Shown here one piece after another: positions 48,433 to 56,814 of a stretch of 64,000 nt of DNA. Location of the stretch: contig CAJUEL010000002.1 of the NCBI GenBank assembly GCA_910585455.1, positions 92,599 to 156,598 of the forward strand, in the 5' to 3' direction. A model generated the notes under the pieces. It saw only the letters and a list, made by a program, of their open reading frames with translations. It made no database searches and had not been told where the DNA came from. Each line of letters opens with the position of its first letter. Position 1 is the stretch's first letter. Position numbers and translations under genes: made by a program. Source of the stretch: an uncultured Eisenbergiella sp. Its GTDB lineage: Bacteria > Bacillota > Clostridia > Lachnospirales > Lachnospiraceae.

Positions 48433-49803
48433 ATGGAACAAAATCCGCTTGTAACAGAACGTATCGGAAAATTGCTGCTCCGATATGCAATTCCCAGCAT
48501 CATTTCCCTGTTGATTGGCTCCCTGTACAATATTGTCGATCAAATCTTTGTTGGGAATGGTGTGGGTTATCTTGGGAACTGTGCTACTTCTATCGTATTC
48601 CCTTTAACGGTAATTGGCCTGGCGGCGGCATTGCTGATTGGCGATGGAACGGCTGCCCATTTAAGCCTGTGTCAGGGAAGAAACCAGACAGAGAATTTTC
48701 ATCTCTGTCTGGGAAACGGTTTGCTGCTGGGCGCCGTTTTTAGCATCCTTTATATGCTTTTCTTTTTCATGTTTACAGACAACATTCTGACCGCCTTTGG
48801 AGCAACGGAGGCTACCCTTCCCTATGCCAGAGAATATGGCATGGTAATATTTATGGGTATGCCCTTCTATGTGATTTCCAATCTGCTCAGCGGAGTCATC
48901 CGGGCGGATGGCAGTCCTCAGGTATCTATGCTGGCTATGGCGGCAGGCGCTATATTCAATGTTATCTTTGACCCTGTTTTCATTTTTGGCTTTCACATGG
49001 GGGTTCTGGGAGCGGCGGTTGCTACAATTTCAGGACAAATCCTGTCCTGCGTGATCGCTATACTTTATTTGCCAAAAAGCAAAACTTTTCGCTTGAAATT
49101 AAAAAGCTTTCGACCGAAATTCGGAGCTGTCGCGCAGGCGTTGCCGCTGGGAATTTCCAGCTTTCTTACACAGGCTGCCATTGTGCTTACTTCCGGTGTT
49201 TCCAATATGCTTTTGGTAAAATATGGTGTGGATTCCGCTTATGGCTCGGACATTCCGATAGCGGTTATGGGAATTGTGATGAAGGTCTTTGCGATTGTGA
49301 TTTCCATTGCCATTGGCCTTGCAGTCGGTGCGCAGCCTGTTATTGGATTTAATTACTCCGCCGGGAATTATAAACGGGCGCGCGATACGTTCAGGCTGAC
49401 GACAATACTGACCGTTGCGGTTGCAATCGCCGCGACAATTATTTTTGAATTTTTCCCGCATGCGCTGATTCGTATTTTTGGTAACGAGGGAGAAGCCTAT
49501 GTCACCTTTGCGGTGCTGTGTTTCCGGATTTATCTGTGTCTGGTGGTATTTACCTGTTTTCAGAAAAGTGCCGGTGTGTTTCTGCAGGCAATAGGCAAAC
49601 CGGTTCAATCCATTCTTGTATCCATCAGCCGTGATTTGCTGTTCCAGTTTCCGGCTATGATAATTATGTCGTCACTTTGGGGCATCATGGGGCTTTTATG
49701 GGCAGCCCCTGTAGCTGATCTTCTGGCTTTTATTGTTACATTTGCTTTTATTACAATGCAGATGAAGCGTATAACCGGTGAAACAGGGGAGAAATCTAAA
49801 TAA
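48433..49803 (+). CDS. MATE-family efflux transporter
   Basis: A 456-residue, 12-helix cation-coupled multidrug exporter. It starts NPLVTERIGKLLLRYAIPSI followed by LYNIVDQIFVG, both typical. GMPFYVISNLLSGVIRADGS and the second-half GLAVGAQPVIGFNYSAGNYK are MATE repeats. AAGGAGG precedes ATG 48433. It has its own promoter and a leader terminator, suggesting induction by read-through. Substrate unknown. Pyruvate kinase-like gene follows 46 bp later. Confidence 0.93.
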   Translation: MEQNPLVTERIGKLLLRYAIPSIISLLIGSLYNIVDQIFVGNGVGYLGNCATSIVFPLTVIGLAAALLIGDGTAAHLSLCQGRNQTENFHLCLGNGLLLGAVFSILYMLFFFMFTDNILTAFGATEATLPYAREYGMVIFMGMPFYVISNLLSGVIRADGSPQVSMLAMAAGAIFNVIFDPVFIFGFHMGVLGAAVATISGQILSCVIAILYLPKSKTFRLKLKSFRPKFGAVAQALPLGISSFLTQAAIVLTSGVSNMLLVKYGVDSAYGSDIPIAVMGIVMKVFAIVISIAIGLAVGAQPVIGFNYSAGNYKRARDTFRLTTILTVAVAIAATIIFEFFPHALIRIFGNEGEAYVTFAVLCFRIYLCLVVFTCFQKSAGVFLQAIGKPVQSILVSISRDLLFQFPAMIIMSSLWGIMGLLWAAPVADLLAFIVTFAFITMQMKRITGETGEKSK

Positions 49804-49849
49804 GAGATAGATTGAAGGAAACGGGACGCTACCCGGAATGGAGGAAATA

Positions 49850-51085
49850 ATGCGAAAAACAAAAATAGTGTGTACGCTTGGACCTTCCACAGATAATGGG
49901 GAGGTTTTAGGGAGAATGATGGAGGAAGGGCAGTCTTTTACGCTGACTTCCGGTGAGGTGGAGGGGATAAAGGAACTCGTGAGCGTGACCTACGACAGAT
50001 TGTATGAGGATCTGGAGGAGGGGATGTCGGTATTGATTGACGACGGCCTGATTGAGATGAAGGTGGAGAAGGTGGATAAGAGGAACATTGTCTGCCGTGT
50101 CGTAAATGGCGGTGTTGTCTCCAATCATAAAGGCATCAATGTGCCGGGGGTGGATTTATCCATACCTTATATCAGCGAAAAAGACAGGGAAGACATTCTG
50201 TTTGGCATTGAGCAGGACGTCGATTTTATTGCGGCCTCCTTTGTACAGAAAAAAGAGGACATTTTGCAGTTAAAAAAGCTTCTGGAAAAAAATGGCGGAG
50301 AAGGGATTAAAATTATTGCCAAAATTGAGAATGTGCAGGGCGTTGAGAACATTGACGATATTCTTGAAGTGTCTGACGGCATTATGGTGGCCAGAGGGGA
50401 CATGGGTGTGGAAATTCCCTGTGAGGAAGTGCCCGTGATACAGAAGAAGATTATTCAGAAAGTATACCGCGCAGGAAAGCAGGTGATTACGGCTACGCAG
50501 ATGCTGGAATCCATGATAAAAAATCCAAGACCTACCAGAGCGGAGACCACCGATGTGGCTAACGCGGTTTATGATGGTACCAGTGCGATTATGTTATCGG
50601 GAGAAACGGCGGCAGGGGCATATCCTGTGGAGGCGGTAAAAACCATGGTCAGAATTGCGGAGCGTACCGAAAGAGATGTGGATTATCGGAAGCGGTTTTT
50701 TATGTTAGAAAGGGAGGCGAATCCTGACATTACGGATGCGATTTGCCATGCTACCTGTACGACGGCGCTGGATTTGAATGCAAAAGCTATTGTCACAGTT
50801 ACGAAATCTGGCAGATCGGCAAGGATGGTGTCCCGTTACCGTCCCATGAGCAATATCATAAGCTGTGCCACCACGGAGAAGGTGTGCCGACAGCTTGCTT
50901 TAAGCTGGGGCGTGACGCCTCTTTTAATTAAGGAAGAGAAAGATGTCTATGTGTTGTTTGATAAAGCGGTTGCCACGGCGGAAAAGAAAGGGCTGCTTCA
51001 TAAAGGGGATCTGACGGTTATCACATCCGGGATACCGCTGGGAATTTCCGGCACTACGAATATGCTGAAGGTACAGATTGTATAA
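49850..51085 (+). CDS. pyk: Pyruvate kinase with internal N-terminal deletion
   Basis: A 411-residue pyruvate kinase homologue. The start MRKTKIVCTLGPSTDNGEVL is normal, but VLGRMM is joined directly to EEGQSFTLTS. In intact enzymes about 60 residues lie here, holding the RxNFSHG substrate and potassium site and LLDTKGPEIR. The remainder is complete: ILIDDGLIEM-like VLIDDGLIEMKVEK, catalytic IIAKIENVQGVEN, DGIMVARGDMGVEIP, ATQMLESMIKNPRPTRAETT and MLSGETAAGAYP, with the C-terminal domain. The loss is in frame. Normal activity (phosphoenolpyruvate plus ADP to pyruvate plus ATP) is unlikely, so a degraded or regulatory paralogue is inferred. GGAGGAAATA favours ATG 49850 over 49838. Confidence 0.88.
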   Translation: MRKTKIVCTLGPSTDNGEVLGRMMEEGQSFTLTSGEVEGIKELVSVTYDRLYEDLEEGMSVLIDDGLIEMKVEKVDKRNIVCRVVNGGVVSNHKGINVPGVDLSIPYISEKDREDILFGIEQDVDFIAASFVQKKEDILQLKKLLEKNGGEGIKIIAKIENVQGVENIDDILEVSDGIMVARGDMGVEIPCEEVPVIQKKIIQKVYRAGKQVITATQMLESMIKNPRPTRAETTDVANAVYDGTSAIMLSGETAAGAYPVEAVKTMVRIAERTERDVDYRKRFFMLEREANPDITDAICHATCTTALDLNAKAIVTVTKSGRSARMVSRYRPMSNIISCATTEKVCRQLALSWGVTPLLIKEEKDVYVLFDKAVATAEKKGLLHKGDLTVITSGIPLGISGTTNMLKVQIV

Positions 51086-51103
51086 TTGGTGGATTCTCCG
51101 ATA

Positions 51104-51135
51104 AATCCTGTTACCTGCGCAGGAACTGTTTTTTT
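51104..51135 (+). terminator. Probable terminator after pyk
   Basis: CCTGCGCAGG self-complementary core extended by GTT/AAC with a bulge, followed by seven T residues. The remaining 200 bp to 51345 contains a -10-like TATATT near 51175 but no clear gene. Confidence 0.5.
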
Positions 51136-51345
51136 CAGAAATCAATTTCATGTGGGAATGTGCGCCTGAATGTGATATATTAAAACCAGGCAGGGCAACG
51201 TACGGGTAAAGCGATATGAGCAGGGAGGACCGGATCGCGGATACCGGCGGTGGTATAGGCTGCGTCAACGCAAAGCGCCAGCTTTCATGCGCGGTGGCGT
51301 GTCCCAAATGGCACAGGAAGGTTTATCATAAAAAAGGAGAAGCCC

Positions 51346-51726
51346 ATGAAATTTGACAAAATTCATCACATCGCAATTATCGGAAGCGACTATGAAGCAT
51401 CAAAAAATTTTTATGTGAATCTGTTGGGATTTGAGGTGATACGGGAAAACTACCGGAAGGAACGGGAGGATTACAAAATTGACTTAAAATGCGGGGAACA
51501 GGAAATCGAGCTGTTCATCATAAAAAACTGCCCGCAAAGACCCAGTTACCCGGAAGCATACGGGCTGCGGCACCTCGCCTTTTATGTGGACAGCGTGGAA
51601 GAGACGGTTGCAAGGCTGGAGAAAAAGGGCATTCGCACCGAGCCTGTCAGAGTGGATGAATTTACCGGGAAGAAAATGACCTTTTTTCAGGACCCGGACG
51701 GGCTTCCGCTGGAGATTCACGAATAG
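51346..51726 (+). CDS. VOC (glyoxalase-like) metalloprotein
   Basis: A 126-residue vicinal-oxygen-chelate protein starting FDKIHHIAIIGSDYEASKNF, with a repeat-fold second half (GLRHLAFYVDSVEETVARLE) and the ending FFQDPDGLPLEIHE. The His of HHIAI, Glu in QEIELFI, His of RHLAFYV and the terminal Glu of LEIHE fit the four metal ligands. The family includes glyoxalase I and lyases; the substrate is unknown. AAAGGAG precedes ATG 51346. A small gene follows 14 bp later. Confidence 0.88.
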   Translation: MKFDKIHHIAIIGSDYEASKNFYVNLLGFEVIRENYRKEREDYKIDLKCGEQEIELFIIKNCPQRPSYPEAYGLRHLAFYVDSVEETVARLEKKGIRTEPVRVDEFTGKKMTFFQDPDGLPLEIHE

Positions 51727-51740
51727 GAGGAGCAAGAAGC

Positions 51741-51947
51741 ATGGATAAAATGGATGACGACCGGGACGTGGATGCTCTGATTACGATGCTGGATCAGTAT
51801 ACGCGGTCAGGAGAAAGCCGGATCAGGGTGAACGTGGTGGAGGGCGATGGTCAACTGGTTTCTCATGAATATCACCATGGGCGCTGCGATGTGGGAAGTC
51901 CCTGGGCAAAAGGCTGCGCATTTGATGTGTTGGAGGAATCGGAGTAG
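51741..51947 (+). CDS. Small uncharacterised acidic protein
   Basis: A 68-residue protein starting MDKMDDDRDVDALITMLDQY. AGGAGGAG lies at ideal distance. The first half DVDALITMLDQYTRSGESRI is helix-like; the second has HHGRCDVGSPWAKGCAFDV with two cysteines. Similar small acidic proteins with an LDQ-F/Y segment occur in Lachnospiraceae, as far as I recall, but I know no function. Close spacing to the VOC gene suggests co-transcription. Confidence 0.5.
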   Translation: MDKMDDDRDVDALITMLDQYTRSGESRIRVNVVEGDGQLVSHEYHHGRCDVGSPWAKGCAFDVLEESE

Positions 51948-52048
51948 GAGGGGATAACGGTTCCTCTGCTCTGCCTGCGTCTGTTCCCGGCGGAAAGCTT
52001 CTTTCCCGTTGTCCCAAATTGATTTTCCTGACCGGCGCGATTTTCCGA

Positions 52049-52076
52049 TTGAAAAAAAATGCAGGTGTGGTATAGT
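52049..52076 (+). promoter_or_regulatory. Promoter for the GH2 beta-mannosidase-like gene
   Basis: TTGAAA (52049-52054), 16 bp spacer, TATAGT (52071-52076), 33 bp before the start codon. Confidence 0.65.
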
Positions 52077-52108
52077 TAGAAGAAAAAGCGGGGTAAAGGA
52101 GAATTACC

Positions 52109-54547
52109 ATGAAAAACATCACATTTTCCGGCTGGAAGCTGGCTGCGGTGCAGCCCTATCAGCCCATCTACGCGCCGGTTTTCGCAGAGGGGTATCTGGC
52201 GCCGGGAACTACGCCCTGGATTGAGGCATCCGTTCCGGGAAGCGTATACCGGGACCTGTTTGCCGCAGGCCTGATCGAGGATCCCTATTATGGCGACAAC
52301 AGCTTAAAATGCGAATGGGTGGCAAACCGCTGGTGGGTTTACCGTACCACCTTTTCCTTGGAAAAGGAGGATATGGCGGACGTGTTAAAGCTGGCGTTTG
52401 CGGGCATCGATTATGCGGCGATGATTTATGTAAACGGCACGCTGATCGGGGAGCATGAGGGCATGTACATCCCCTTTGAGGCGGTGGTCAACGATTTTGT
52501 AAAGGAAGGGGAGAACACGCTGGTCTGCGTGCTGAAAAATGCGCCGGATGCCGATCCCCAGGGAGGATTTACTTCCAAAACCCGTTACTTAAAAGCGCGT
52601 TTCAATTACAAATGGGATTTCTGTACCCGCCTTGTGGATCTGGGGCTGTACGGAGACGTCACGCTGAAGGCATATGATACGGCGGCGATCACCGCCAGCT
52701 TCGCCCGTCCGGTCAAAACGGAGAGCGGCTGGAAGCTTTTTGCCCAACTGGAGCTGGACGGCTATGTGGAGACAGAAGCGACGGCGGTATACCGGCTGGA
52801 AATCCAGACGGAGGAGGGCGTAAGGACGCTGACGGTTCAAAAGCCTTTTTCCCTGAAAAAGGATTATAATACGATATGTCATGAGATCGACCTTGCGGAG
52901 GCGGGAATCGTGCCGAAGCTCTGGTGGCCCAACGGGTATGGTGAGCAGGCGCTCCATGAGGTGACCTTTTTGGTGACCGCAGGGGACAGGACAGCGGACA
53001 GCGTTTCTCACAGGATCGGCTTCCGTACCATCGAATACCGCCATGCTGACGGGCGGGAGGACGCGCTGCCCTACTTGTTCGTCATCAACGGAAAGCGGAT
53101 TTATCTGAAGGGAACCAATATGGTGCCCCTGGATTGCATGGCGGGACTTTCTGAAGAAGAAGTGCGCCAGAAGCTCACCGATGTGCGGGACGCCAATGTC
53201 AATTATCTGCGCATCTGGGGCGGCGGTCATATCGAAAGCGAGGCATATTACCGCTGCTGCGATGAACTGGGATTGATGATTTTGCAGGAGTTTACCATGT
53301 CCAGCTCCGGCTGCGACGATGCGCCCTCCAAAAATCCGGTCTTTGTGGAAATGCTGCACCGGGCGGCGGTTGCCCAGATGAAGATCAAGCGCAATCATGT
53401 TTCCCTGTCTCTGATCGACGGCGGAAATGAGCTGACCGATGAGAAATATCTGGGGCGTCCTGACCATGAGGGACATCCTGCCACCTTTGAGGATTCCACG
53501 CTTGCCATGCTGAAGGGCGTCTGCGAGGCTGTCTGTCCCGACATCATGATGCTGCCCGCCTCCGCGACCGGACCCAACGCGCTTTTGCAGAAGGGAGACC
53601 TGGGAAACAATCACGACGTGCATGGACCCTGGGGCTATATGGGCGTGGAGGAGCATTACAGTTTGTACAACGAATCGGACAGCATCGTCCACGGGGAATT
53701 CGGCTGCGGCGGTATTTCGGGACTTTCTGCGTTGGAAAAGATTTTGCCCACAGAGGAGCTACGGCTTACGACCTCCCATGAAAGCGCGCTCTGGGCGCAC
53801 CACAGCGGCGGCTGGGACAGCTACAACGGGCGGGAGCGTCTGATGTTCGGCGACCTTCGGGGCATTGACTTTACAGATTATATCAAGGTCAATCAGTTCG
53901 TACAGGCGGAATCTTTGCGCTACTCTCTGGAAGCGAACCGGCGCAGACAATGGAAAAATGTGGGCGAAATGACCTGGCAGTTCAACGAGCCTTGGCCCAA
54001 CCTGCAATGCTCCAATGTGCTGGAATTTTACGGCGGCAAAAAGCTGGCTTATTATTTTGTGCGGGAGGCTTACGCGCCTGTGCTGGCGAGCCTGCGCTAC
54101 CATAAGCTGTTCTATGCGGCGGGTGACTGCTTTGAAGCGACGCTCCATCTCATCAACGATCGCAGCGATGCGCCCTATCAGGTGACATGCACCGTCAGGA
54201 GGGATGGCGGAAAGCTTTTATGGGAAGAGACCTATGTCGGAACGGCAAAGGAGGATGTTTCCTTTGAGTTGGGCAAAATCTCGCTTGTGCTGCCTGAGGA
54301 TATGACCGGAAGCTTTTCCGTATGCATCAAAACCTCCTGTGGGGATTTTAACGGGGAAAAGGAATATCTGATGCTGATCGCCGATCAGGATATCCCGGTG
54401 GAAAAGACGCAGCTGGAGCGCTATCTGGATCAGGCCTTTGCAGGAAAACGAAAGGGACGTCCGGAGGACTTTACAAGAAAGCGCGCTGACTGGAGAGCGG
54501 TTGCCGCCTATGTGGATCGGGTGAAAGCTGCTTTGGCAAAGAAATGA
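52109..54547 (+). CDS. GH2 beta-mannosidase-like glycoside hydrolase
   Basis: An 812-residue intracellular GH2 enzyme. The N-terminal sugar-binding domain has WIEASVPGSVYRDLFAAGLI and WVYRTTFSLEKED, as in beta-mannosidases; YLKARFNYKWDFCTRLVDLG and KLWWPNGYGEQALHEV are also typical. The barrel has INGKRIYLKGTNMVPLDCM and NVNYLRIWGGGHIESEAYY. The acid/base Glu is in LIDGGNELTD (about 441; usually GNNE) and the nucleophile Glu in IVHGEFGCGG (about 530). Expected to remove beta-mannosyl or related residues from imported glycans. It has its own promoter. GGAG precedes ATG 52109. Confidence 0.87.
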   Translation: MKNITFSGWKLAAVQPYQPIYAPVFAEGYLAPGTTPWIEASVPGSVYRDLFAAGLIEDPYYGDNSLKCEWVANRWWVYRTTFSLEKEDMADVLKLAFAGIDYAAMIYVNGTLIGEHEGMYIPFEAVVNDFVKEGENTLVCVLKNAPDADPQGGFTSKTRYLKARFNYKWDFCTRLVDLGLYGDVTLKAYDTAAITASFARPVKTESGWKLFAQLELDGYVETEATAVYRLEIQTEEGVRTLTVQKPFSLKKDYNTICHEIDLAEAGIVPKLWWPNGYGEQALHEVTFLVTAGDRTADSVSHRIGFRTIEYRHADGREDALPYLFVINGKRIYLKGTNMVPLDCMAGLSEEEVRQKLTDVRDANVNYLRIWGGGHIESEAYYRCCDELGLMILQEFTMSSSGCDDAPSKNPVFVEMLHRAAVAQMKIKRNHVSLSLIDGGNELTDEKYLGRPDHEGHPATFEDSTLAMLKGVCEAVCPDIMMLPASATGPNALLQKGDLGNNHDVHGPWGYMGVEEHYSLYNESDSIVHGEFGCGGISGLSALEKILPTEELRLTTSHESALWAHHSGGWDSYNGRERLMFGDLRGIDFTDYIKVNQFVQAESLRYSLEANRRRQWKNVGEMTWQFNEPWPNLQCSNVLEFYGGKKLAYYFVREAYAPVLASLRYHKLFYAAGDCFEATLHLINDRSDAPYQVTCTVRRDGGKLLWEETYVGTAKEDVSFELGKISLVLPEDMTGSFSVCIKTSCGDFNGEKEYLMLIADQDIPVEKTQLERYLDQAFAGKRKGRPEDFTRKRADWRAVAAYVDRVKAALAKK

Positions 54548-54653
54548 GCATTTGGCTTGCAGTTGTAGCATACGGGGGTGCGTGTTGCAGAAATCCCCTG
54601 CTGATTCATAAACAATAGAATTCACGCTTTGCGAGACTATTGTCATGAATAAG

Positions 54654-54693
54654 AACAGGTCTTCCATGGTATTTCCATAGAAGACCTGTTTTT
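54654..54693 (+). terminator. Intrinsic terminator after the GH2 mannosidase-like gene
   Basis: AACAGGTCTTC pairs with GAAGACCTGTT around a loop with a further ATGG/CCAT pairing; five T residues follow. It could also act weakly on minus-strand transcripts. Confidence 0.82.
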
Positions 54694-54811
54694 GTATCGA
54701 TACACTTTCTGATTCCTGCCAGTGAAGAACCGGAAAACCCCATCCGCAGGGGATACCAGTAATTGCAGCAAGGATAACTCTTCGCTGTCTGCCGCAGGCA
54801 GGCCGCCTGAT

Positions 54812-55834
54812 TTACGGAGTATCCGAAGAAGAAAGAACTCCATCTACATATGTATCCGTGCGTTTGGGATTGTCAATATCGTCAACGCCGTAGATCGTTT
54901 CCGTATAGGAGTTTGTATTGCTGTCATAGTTGGTGACCTGGGAATACTCGATCAGCTTATCATTTGCGTCATAATACTCAACACGGATCAGAGTGGAACC
55001 GTCACTGTCATAGACAGAGGTAGTATGGCTGTAATTCTGATTGTTTGACGCATTGTCCTCGCTGGGGTTGCCAGGCAGAGGATTTGCAGGTGCAGGTGCG
55101 GTTACGGCGCCGGGATTTGCGGGCGCTGCAGCCTGATTATTGCCGGCGGCAGTAGTACCTGCCGTATCCGGGCTGACAGCTTCGTTTCCGGCAGCAACAT
55201 CAGAACTGCCGTTGTCAGCAGTGCCGACGGTAACATCCGTGTTTCCTGTAGCAGCTCCGTAGCCGAGTGTCGTAATGATGCCTGCGGGAGAGGCATTGTC
55301 TGTGCCAGTGGTCAAAAGAGCGGCGGGGGAAGTGCCTGCATCGGCAGCCGGCAGAGCGGTATTGCCAGCTCCAGCGGCCAGAAGGGCGGAAACGGGCATC
55401 ACGCCGGTCTGAATGGCGGCTTCCGCAATATCCGCGTAACCGTTAGCGGTTCCGATGGTACGGTTCTCAATAACACCGAAATTTATGTAATGATTGACGA
55501 TTGCCAGAATATCATTACCATAGGCAGCCTTAATGTCACCATAAGCTTCGGCATAGGTCAGAGGATCAAAAAGAACTCCCTTCGTTCTGCCCTCCAGAAT
55601 GCCGACGGTCAGATAATGCTGCACATAAGCCTCTGTGTCATCGCCAAAGGCGGCTTCCAGATCGCTGTATGCAGCCTTGTAAGCCTCCACATCAATAATC
55701 AGCTCTTCCTTGCCACTTTCCCTGAGCGCTTTCGCAAAAGCATCAGGGGTCATTTCTGCCGCGGATACGCTCAGAACCGGCGCACATAACAAAATAGCCG
55801 TCGTACCTGCCGCAATTACTTTTTTCAGATTCAT
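54812..55834 (-). CDS. Secreted protein with tandem YxxHYxxxG-type repeats
   Basis: A 340-residue exported protein. Signal peptide: MNLKKVIAAGTTAILLCAPV with cleavage likely after VSAAE. The first domain (about 45-125) has two tandem copies of a motif in which Y-x3-Y-x-D-x3-A-F/Y-G-x-D is followed by H-Y-x3-G-I/V-x-E-x-R-T (YSDLEAAFGDDTEAYVQHYL; YGDIKAAYGNDILAIVNHYI). The middle (about 145-255) is Ala/Gly/Thr/Asn-rich low complexity and probably disordered. The C-terminal 75 residues have YDSDGSTLIRVEYYDANDKL, like YD-type surface repeats. No anchor motif is visible. AAGGAG precedes ATG 55834. Role unknown; an extracellular matrix or surface function is a guess. Confidence 0.72.
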   Translation of the reverse strand: MNLKKVIAAGTTAILLCAPVLSVSAAEMTPDAFAKALRESGKEELIIDVEAYKAAYSDLEAAFGDDTEAYVQHYLTVGILEGRTKGVLFDPLTYAEAYGDIKAAYGNDILAIVNHYINFGVIENRTIGTANGYADIAEAAIQTGVMPVSALLAAGAGNTALPAADAGTSPAALLTTGTDNASPAGIITTLGYGAATGNTDVTVGTADNGSSDVAAGNEAVSPDTAGTTAAGNNQAAAPANPGAVTAPAPANPLPGNPSEDNASNNQNYSHTTSVYDSDGSTLIRVEYYDANDKLIEYSQVTNYDSNTNSYTETIYGVDDIDNPKRTDTYVDGVLSSSDTP

Positions 55835-55988
55835 CTTCTACTCCTTTTCTGCTCTGTTTTTTGTTTTCGCACAAAACCGTGCGAAACATACGTCTTTGGG
55901 TTTAGTGCCTTCATTATACATTGCCCCGAATTGTCCTGTCAAGCAGCTTATACGATACTTTTCCTTCCCTATAAAAGAGGGGGCTGTT
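55835..55988. other. Upstream region of the secreted repeat protein gene
   Basis: AT-rich at 55850-55930 with probable minus-strand promoter sequence but no clear -35/-10 pair chosen. No gene is seen. Confidence 0.4.
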
Positions 55989-56296
55989 CACGGTACCGCC
56001 GGATGCGGACTGCCAGCGGTCTGACTCCCTCCCTTTTCGCCCCTCCGCCGGTACAGACTGTTTTTGGGGCGCCCATATCCGAAACGGCAAATCCATTCCT
56101 CCAAAGTGCAGCCATTCCTGCGCAAAAGTGGGAACTCACGTTGTTCGTTTTCCCACTTTTGCGGCAGAAATGGACCGCACTTTGGAGGGGATTTGCCTGT
56201 TTCGGATATCAGGCGCCCCAAAAACAGTCTGCACCGGCGGAGGGGCGAAAAGGGAGGGAGCCAGACCGCTGACAGTCCGCATCCGGCGGCACCGTG
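55989..56296. repeat. Giant palindrome D (family 1)
   Basis: A 308 bp inverted repeat: CACGGTACCGCCGGATGCGG at the left matches the reverse complement of the right end at 19 of 20 positions, and pairing continues through CTCCCTCCCTTTTCGCCCCT and GACTGTTTTTGGGGCGCC to the centre. The tip is GCAAAAGTGGGAA/TTCCCACTTTTGC with loop ACTCACGTTGTTCG. It shares CAGACTGTTT, ATATCCG, ATTCCT, GCAAAA and the tip AACTCAC with A and B, but is the most diverged. Its outer arm CAGTCCGCATCCGGCGGC recurs beside A. Confidence 0.84.
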
Positions 56297-56507
56297 GGCA
56301 GTAACCTCTTCTCATAAAGCATTGAAGTGAAAAGTTAGTTTCCATTTCCAGGGAGCAGGTGGAGTTGGCCCTTCATCTACCCCACATTAACAATTACTGT
56401 TCAAACAGCTCTAAGTAATTATTGCATCAGCCCCAGCATTTTGATACGGTCTGCGCAGCAAACTTACAGATTACTTAACGGTTGCCATCTAACGCATTAG
56501 AAAACCA

Positions 56508-56643
56508 GCCCCGGCGGCGCAATATTCCACGAGGAGCCCTTTGAAAAACGCCAGTGCTTAGCGAGGTTTTATCGAGCTTAGCACTGCTGCGTTTTTCACA
56601 GAGCGCAAGCGTGGCGACGAGGGAATATTGCGCCGCCGGGGCG
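56508..56643. repeat. 136 bp palindrome E
   Basis: GCCCCGGCGGCGCAATATTC at the left is exactly mirrored at the right end. Inner arms pair as GAAAAACG/CGTTTTTC and CAGTGCTTAGC/GCTTAGCACTG. Arms differ in the middle, so the stem has bulges. Sequence is unrelated to family 1 and to C. A small hairpin GTGGCA/TGCCAC follows at once. No gene lies here. Confidence 0.75.
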
Positions 56644-56685
56644 TGGCATTGCCACATATGTGAACAGAACAGCCTCCGTGCCATG

Positions 56686-56714
56686 TTGTACTGCCCATTG
56701 ATTTATGCTATAAT
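56686..56714 (+). promoter_or_regulatory. Sigma-A-type promoter for cardiolipin synthase
   Basis: TTGTAC (56686-56691), 17 bp spacer, perfect TATAAT (56709-56714), about 100 bp before the start codon. Confidence 0.65.
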
Positions 56715-56814
56715 ACCGATAGATATGACGCCAGCGTCAAGCGAAGTGCATACGCATCGCGGAGCGTACTGGGGGTCACAGAATAGGCAGTAACAGAAAA
56801 GTGGAGAAAATACT

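Noticed and set aside
51216..51356. 46-codon frame (MSREDRIADT and onward) before the VOC gene
   Set aside because: No ribosome site and it runs into the start of the VOC gene in another frame. It has a cysteine cluster, but nothing else supports it.
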